64,000 nt of DNA, from positions 5,145,001 through 5,209,000 of the forward strand of contig NZ_CP108427.1 of NCBI RefSeq assembly GCF_035982055.1. The letters run 5' to 3'. A program made the translations under genes and the position numbers. A model generated the notes under the pieces. It was given only the letters and a program-made list of their open reading frames with translations, did not search any database and was not told the DNA's origin. Below, piece by piece: positions 58,821 to 64,000 of this stretch. The stretch is from Streptomyces sp. NBC_01288. Lineage in GTDB: Bacteria > Actinomycetota > Actinomycetes > Streptomycetales > Streptomycetaceae. Positions within the stretch are counted from its first letter, which is position 1, and each line of letters starts with the position of its first letter.

Positions 58821-60329
58821 ATGAGTCTGTCACTGCGCTTCGCCGCCGGATCGCACAAAGGCATGATCCGCGAGGGCAACGAGGACTCCGGCTACGCCGG
58901 TCCACGTCTCCTCGCGATCGCCGACGGGATGGGCGGTCAGGCCGCCGGCGAGGTCGCCTCCTCCGAGGTGATCTCGACCATCGTCTCGCTCGACGACGAC
59001 GTGCCGGGCTCCGACATCCTCACCTCGCTCGGCACCGCCGTGCAGCGGGCCAACGACCAGTTGCGGATGATGGTCGAGGAGGATCCCCAGCTGGAGGGCA
59101 TGGGCACCACGCTCACCGCCCTGCTGTGGACCGGGCAGCGCCTCGGCCTCGTCCACGTCGGCGACTCCCGCGCCTACCTGTTGCGCGACGGCGTGCTGAC
59201 CCAGATCACCCAGGACCACACCTGGGTGCAGCGGCTGGTCGACGAGGGCCGGATCACCGAGGAAGAGGCCACCACGCACCCGCAGCGCGCGCTCCTCATG
59301 CGCGCGCTCGGCAGTGGCGACCACGTCGAGCCGGACCTGTCGATCCGTGAAGTCCGCGCCGGCGACCGGTACTTGATCTGTTCCGACGGGCTGTCAGGAG
59401 TCGTCTCCCACCAGACGATGGAGGACACCCTCGCCAGCTACCAGGGCCCCCAGGAGACCGTGCAGGAGCTGATCCAGCTCGCCCTGCGCGGCGGCGGCCC
59501 CGACAACATCACGGTGATCATCGCCGACGTCCTGGACCTCGACACCGGCGACACCCTCGCCGCGCAGCTCTCGGACACCCCGGTCATCGTCGGCGCGGTC
59601 GCCGAGAACCAGCTCCACCAGCACGACAACGGCATCATGCAGACCCCGGCCGGCCGCGCCTCCGGGCTCGGCCGCCAGGTGCCCGGACAGAACGGCGGGG
59701 GCGGCGAGTTCGGCCCGCCCGGCTCCGGCGACACCACCGGCTACGCCCCCGAGGGCAGCTTCGGGGACTACACCGACGACGACTTCGTGAAGCCCTCCAG
59801 GGGCCGCAGGTGGTTCAAGAGATCCTTCTACACCGTGCTCGCGCTCGCGGTCATCGGCGGCGGCCTCTACGGCGGCTGGCGCTGGACGCAGACGCAGTAC
59901 TTCGTCGGCGCCAACGGCGAACACGTGGCCCTGTACCGGGGCATCAGCCAGGACCTCGCCTGGGTCTCGCTGTCGAAGGTGGAGAAGGACCACCCCGACA
60001 TCGAACTCAAGTACCTGCCGCCCTACCAGCAGAAGCAGGTCGAGGCGACGATCGCCGAGGGCGGTCTCCAGGACGCCCAGAAGAAGATCGCCGACCTCTC
60101 CGTGCAGGCCTCCGCGTGCAAGAAGGAGTCCGAGCGCGAGAGCGCCGCCACCAAGCCCAGTGGCACCACGGGAACCACCAGCACCTCGCTCACGTCCAAG
60201 GCCACGCCGAAGCCGACTCCTTCGAACTCGACCTCGGTGTCCCCGTCCCCGACCCCGTCTGCGACTCCCAGCCCCGGTCCCAGCCTTTCGGAGGAAGAGC
60301 AGCAGGTCGTCTCGCAGTGCAGCAAGTAA
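58821..60329 (+). CDS. PP2C-family Ser/Thr phosphatase (PstP-like)
   Basis: ATG 58821 has GAGG 5 nt upstream and starts right at the domain (MSLSLRFAAGSHKGMIREGN), giving 502 residues; GTG 58776 and ATG 58791 are alternatives. The metal-binding Asp residues are in REGNEDSGY, IADGMGGQAAGE, HVGDSRAYLL, CSDGLSGVV and GGPDNITVI. A membrane helix (FYTVLALAVIGGGLYGGWRW, about 350-370) leads to an extracellular domain with a Thr/Ser/Pro tail. It dephosphorylates the Ser/Thr kinases and FHA-linked targets of the same operon. Confidence 0.95.
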   Translation: MSLSLRFAAGSHKGMIREGNEDSGYAGPRLLAIADGMGGQAAGEVASSEVISTIVSLDDDVPGSDILTSLGTAVQRANDQLRMMVEEDPQLEGMGTTLTALLWTGQRLGLVHVGDSRAYLLRDGVLTQITQDHTWVQRLVDEGRITEEEATTHPQRALLMRALGSGDHVEPDLSIREVRAGDRYLICSDGLSGVVSHQTMEDTLASYQGPQETVQELIQLALRGGGPDNITVIIADVLDLDTGDTLAAQLSDTPVIVGAVAENQLHQHDNGIMQTPAGRASGLGRQVPGQNGGGGEFGPPGSGDTTGYAPEGSFGDYTDDDFVKPSRGRRWFKRSFYTVLALAVIGGGLYGGWRWTQTQYFVGANGEHVALYRGISQDLAWVSLSKVEKDHPDIELKYLPPYQQKQVEATIAEGGLQDAQKKIADLSVQASACKKESERESAATKPSGTTGTTSTSLTSKATPKPTPSNSTSVSPSPTPSATPSPGPSLSEEEQQVVSQCSK

Positions 60330-60359
60330 TAGGCAAGCCGTGAGAGGCCCCGTCACACG

Positions 60360-61784
60360 ATGAGCAGTTCTACCAACACGCCGTCGCACCACACGTCCAC
60401 GATCGGCTCCATCGGCGCACCGAGCCGGCGCAACACCGAGCTGGCGCTCCTGGTGTTCGCGGTCGTCATCCCGGTCTTCGCCTACGCCAACGTGGGCCTG
60501 GCCATCGACGGCACGGTGCCGTCCGGTCTGCTGGGCTACGGCCTCGGGCTCGGCCTGCTCGCCGGCGTCGGCCATCTCGTGGTCCGGAAGTTCGCCCGGT
60601 ACGCGGACCCGCTGCTGCTGCCGCTCGCCACGCTGCTGAACGGCCTCGGACTGGTCATCATCTGGCGGCTGGACCAGTCACCGAGACTCCAGCAGCGGGC
60701 CAAGAGCCTGTTCGGCGCGTTCAGCCCGGACGCGCCGAAGCAGCTGCTGTACTCGGCGCTCGGCATCGCGTTCTTCGCGGTGATCATCGTGTTCCTGAAG
60801 GACCACCGCATCCTCCAGCGCTATACGTACATCTCCATGGTCGTCTCGCTGGTCCTGCTCGTCGCGCCGGTGTTCTTCCCCGCCGTCAACGGCGCCAAGA
60901 TCTGGATCAGCATCGGCGGGTTCACCATCCAGCCCGGCGAGTTCGCGAAGATCATCATCGCGATCTTCTTCTCCGGCTATCTCATGGTGAAGAGAGACGC
61001 GCTCGCACTGGCCAGCCGTCGTTTCATGGGGCTGTACCTGCCTCGCGGCCGTGACCTCGGCCCCATCCTCATGGTGTGGGCGATGAGCCTGCTCATCCTG
61101 ATCTTCGAGACCGACCTCGGAACCTCGATGCTGTTCTTCGGGATGTTCGTCGTCGTCCTGTACGTCGCCACCGAGCGCACCAGCTGGATCGTCTTCGGTC
61201 TGCTGATGTCCGGTGCCGGTGCGGTCGGCGTCGCCTCCTTCGAACCGCACGTCCAGGAGCGCGTCAACGCCTGGCTGAACCCCTTCTCCCCGAAGGTCAT
61301 GGCGCAGAGCGACCAGATCGCCCAGTCCCTGATGTCGTTCGGCTCGGGCGGCACCCTCGGTACCGGCCTCGGCCAGGGCAATTCGGACCTCATCGGCTTC
61401 GCGGCGAACTCCGACTTCATCTTCGCCACCTTCGGCGAGGAACTCGGCCTGGCCGGCGTGATGGCGATCCTGCTGCTGTACGGCCTGATCGTCGAGCGGG
61501 GTGTGCGCACCGCGCTCGCCGCCCGCGACCCGTTCGGCAAGCTCCTCGCGATCGGCCTCTCCAGCGCCTTCGCCATCCAGGTGTTCGTCGTCGCCGGCGG
61601 CGTGATGGGCCTGATCCCGCTGAGCGGCATGACCATGCCGTTCGTCGCCTACGGCGGCTCGTCCGTCATCGCCAACTGGGCCTTGATCGGCATCCTGATC
61701 CGCATCAGCGACACCGCCCGCCGCCCGGCCCCCGCGCCCGCATCCAACCCCGACGCCGAGATGACCCAGGTGGTCCGTCCATGA
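60360..61784 (+). CDS. rodA: FtsW/RodA/SpoVE-family (SEDS) glycosyltransferase
   Basis: The 474-residue polytopic membrane protein has 10 or more helices and the SEDS signatures: IQPGEFAKIIIAIFFSGYL, the catalytic-Asp region ETDLGTSMLFFGMFVVVLY, NSDFIFATFGEELGLAG and GMTMPFVAYGGSSVIANW. SEDS proteins polymerise lipid II into glycan strands together with a class B PBP. The pbpA gene overlaps its stop by 4 bp. Confidence 0.94.
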   Translation: MSSSTNTPSHHTSTIGSIGAPSRRNTELALLVFAVVIPVFAYANVGLAIDGTVPSGLLGYGLGLGLLAGVGHLVVRKFARYADPLLLPLATLLNGLGLVIIWRLDQSPRLQQRAKSLFGAFSPDAPKQLLYSALGIAFFAVIIVFLKDHRILQRYTYISMVVSLVLLVAPVFFPAVNGAKIWISIGGFTIQPGEFAKIIIAIFFSGYLMVKRDALALASRRFMGLYLPRGRDLGPILMVWAMSLLILIFETDLGTSMLFFGMFVVVLYVATERTSWIVFGLLMSGAGAVGVASFEPHVQERVNAWLNPFSPKVMAQSDQIAQSLMSFGSGGTLGTGLGQGNSDLIGFAANSDFIFATFGEELGLAGVMAILLLYGLIVERGVRTALAARDPFGKLLAIGLSSAFAIQVFVVAGGVMGLIPLSGMTMPFVAYGGSSVIANWALIGILIRISDTARRPAPAPASNPDAEMTQVVRP

Positions 61785-63259
61785 ACAAGCCCCTGCGCCG
61801 GATCGCGCTCTTCTGCGGACTCCTCGTCCTCTCCCTGCTCATCCGGGACAACTGGCTCCAGTACGTCAAAGCGGATTCCCTGAAGACGAACGCGCTCAAC
61901 CGTCGTGTCTCCATCGAGCGCTACGCCCAGCCCCGCGGGAACATCATCGTCGACGGCCAGTCGGTGACCGGGTCCAAGGAAACCTCCAGCAGCGACTTCA
62001 AGTACAAGCGCACCTACACCGACGGCCCCATGTGGGCCCCGGTCACGGGCTTCGCCTCGCAGGCCTTCGGCGCGAACCAGCTGGAGTCCCTGGAGGACGG
62101 CATCCTCACCGGCAACGACGACCGGCTCTTCTTCCGCAACACCCTCGACATGGTCACCGGCAAGCAGAAGTCCGGCGGCAACGTCGTCACCACCCTCAAC
62201 TCCTCCGCCCAGAAGGCCGCCTACGACGGCCTCAAGAAGCAGGGCGGCAAGGGCGCCGTCGTCGCCCTCGACCCCTCCACCGGCAAGATCCTCGCGCTGG
62301 CCTCCTACCCGTCGTACGACCCCTCGACGTTCGCCGGGAACTCCACCTCCACGGACACCAAGGCCTGGCAGAAGCTCCAGAAGAAGTACGACCCCGACGA
62401 CCCCATGCTCAACCGCGCCCTGCGCGAGACCTACCCGCCCGGCTCCACCTTCAAGATCGTCACCGCGTCCGCCGCACTGCAGAACGGCCTGTACGACTCC
62501 GCCGACACGGCCACGAACTCGCCGCTGCCGTGGATCATGCCGGGCACCACGACCCCGCTGAAGAACGAGGGCAACCTGCCCTGCAAGAACGCCACCCTGC
62601 GCGAGGCCCTCCGCGTCTCCTGCAACAGCGTCTTCGGCAAGATCGGTGCCGACCTCGGCAACGCCAAGATGCTCGCCGAGGCCAAGAAGTACGGCTTCGA
62701 CTCCGAGCAGTTCACGCCGATCCGCTCCAACGCCTCGGTCTTCTCCGACAACATGAACCAGTCGCAGACCGCGCTCTCCTCGATCGGCCAGTACAACACC
62801 GCCGCGACCCCGCTCCAGATGGCCATGATCGCCTCCGCGGTCGCCAACGACGGCAAGCTGATGAAGCCGTACATGGTCGACAAGCTCCAGTCGTCGAACC
62901 TCGACACCATCGCGCAGACCGAGCCGGAGGAGATGAGCCAGCCGCTCTCCTCGAAGAACGCGCAGATCCTCCAGTCGATGATGGAGACGGTCGTCGAGAA
63001 GGGCACCGGCACCAGCGCGAAGATCTCCGGCGTCACCGTCGGCGGCAAGACCGGCACCGCCCAGCACGGTGTCGCCAACAGCGAGAACCCGTACGCCTGG
63101 TTCCTCTCCTACGCCAAGAACGCCGACGGCAGTTCGCCGGTGGCCGTGGCGGTGGTCATCGAGGACGACAAGGCCAACCGTGACGACATCTCCGGCGGCG
63201 GTCTCGCGGCCCCGATCGCGAAGAGTGTCATGGAGGCGGTCATCGACAGCAAGAAGTGA
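61781..63259 (+). CDS. pbpA: Class B penicillin-binding protein PbpA
   Basis: ATG 61781 overlaps the rodA stop (ATGA); 492 residues follow. An N-terminal anchor (IALFCGLLVLSLLI) precedes the dimerisation domain (AQPRGNIIVDG). The transpeptidase motifs are SxxK in YPPGSTFKIVTASAAL, SxN in RVSCNSVFGKIG and KTG in VGGKTGTAQHG. It crosslinks peptidoglycan with its SEDS partner. The coupling of rodA and pbpA supports equimolar synthesis. Confidence 0.95.
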   Translation: MNKPLRRIALFCGLLVLSLLIRDNWLQYVKADSLKTNALNRRVSIERYAQPRGNIIVDGQSVTGSKETSSSDFKYKRTYTDGPMWAPVTGFASQAFGANQLESLEDGILTGNDDRLFFRNTLDMVTGKQKSGGNVVTTLNSSAQKAAYDGLKKQGGKGAVVALDPSTGKILALASYPSYDPSTFAGNSTSTDTKAWQKLQKKYDPDDPMLNRALRETYPPGSTFKIVTASAALQNGLYDSADTATNSPLPWIMPGTTTPLKNEGNLPCKNATLREALRVSCNSVFGKIGADLGNAKMLAEAKKYGFDSEQFTPIRSNASVFSDNMNQSQTALSSIGQYNTAATPLQMAMIASAVANDGKLMKPYMVDKLQSSNLDTIAQTEPEEMSQPLSSKNAQILQSMMETVVEKGTGTSAKISGVTVGGKTGTAQHGVANSENPYAWFLSYAKNADGSSPVAVAVVIEDDKANRDDISGGGLAAPIAKSVMEAVIDSKK

Positions 63260-63429
63260 CTCCGCTCACGTCCCCTTCACATCGGTGCACGTTGCGATAC
63301 CGGTCCTGTATCGGGTGACGGGCTTGGCCAGGTCACACAGAGCCAGCCGGGTACGGTAGGCCCGGACGGCTAGCCTCCGACCGCACATCCGTGCGGGTCG
63401 GGACCGACGGAGAGGGCTGGTAGGGAACT

Positions 63430-64000
<571 letters not shown>

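Overview
The window is about 72% GC, with strong third-position G/C bias, GTG and TTG starts and tightly overlapping genes. Its content (BkdR and branched-chain dehydrogenases, WhiJ/DUF397/ATP-binding regulator triad, Bpa, WXG100 proteins, the fhaA-fhaB-PP2C-rodA-pbpA-pknB operon) points to a Streptomyces chromosome. From memory, the order dac/gntR/MFS - bkd cluster 2 - response regulator - Ser/Thr kinases - bkd cluster 1 - bkdR - paa genes - fhaAB operon matches the central core region of Streptomyces chromosomes, not far from oriC. No insertion sequence, CRISPR array or complete prophage was seen.

1-6.6 kb is accessory-looking. A partial thioredoxin/NHL protein is followed by a minus-strand three-gene cassette: a DUF262 protein interrupted at a 9-base G tract, a DUF3696-type AAA ATPase, and an unrecognised 331-residue protein. 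This has the layout of a defence system. Next to it lies a WhiJ-type XRE regulator, a DUF397 protein and a divergent RsbW-like ATP-binding protein. 6.5-15 kb is housekeeping or regulatory: cupin, GlxA-type regulator, LOR-fold protein, nitrilase-family hydrolase, mycothiol-dependent-type enzyme, methyltransferase, GntR regulator with its MFS transporter, and a D-Ala-D-Ala carboxypeptidase.

15.3-21 kb is a contact-toxin island. It holds two WXG100 proteins, a 642-residue polymorphic toxin with an RNase A-like C-terminus, an immunity candidate, an orphan fragment of a second RNase A-like toxin, a second immunity protein sharing a motif with the first, and a Bro-N regulator. 21-26 kb carries the first branched-chain 2-oxoacid dehydrogenase cluster (E1a-E1b-E2), divergent from a NarL-type response regulator. 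A DevR-like box precedes the following PPOX gene.

26-37.6 kb has a phosphotransferase, two divergent membrane Ser/Thr kinases (one with PASTA), the proteasome activator Bpa, a secreted/anchored protein, then a minus-strand run of MobA-like protein (with a 285-residue repetitive extension), MoeA, a TrkA-N potassium channel and a quinone oxidoreductase. 37.6-45.9 kb holds the second Bkd cluster, the Lrp regulator BkdR, a TetR regulator, a two-domain 3-hydroxyacyl-CoA dehydrogenase and PaaN.

46-56.7 kb has an SPOUT RNA methyltransferase, an HTTM/DUF5819 pair, an acyl-CoA dehydrogenase under an exact KstR-type palindrome, J-domain and rhodanese genes, a DUF2252 protein, an HxlR/azoreductase pair, a low-GC secreted protein and tRNA-Leu(CAG). 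The last 7 kb is the phospho-signalling and wall-growth operon fhaA-fhaB-PP2C-rodA-pbpA-pknB, with pknB cut by the window edge. A shared 14-bp palindrome (ACCGA-4-TCGGT) links the TetR gene, bkd cluster 1, paaN and the acyl-CoA dehydrogenase into a likely acyl-CoA regulon.
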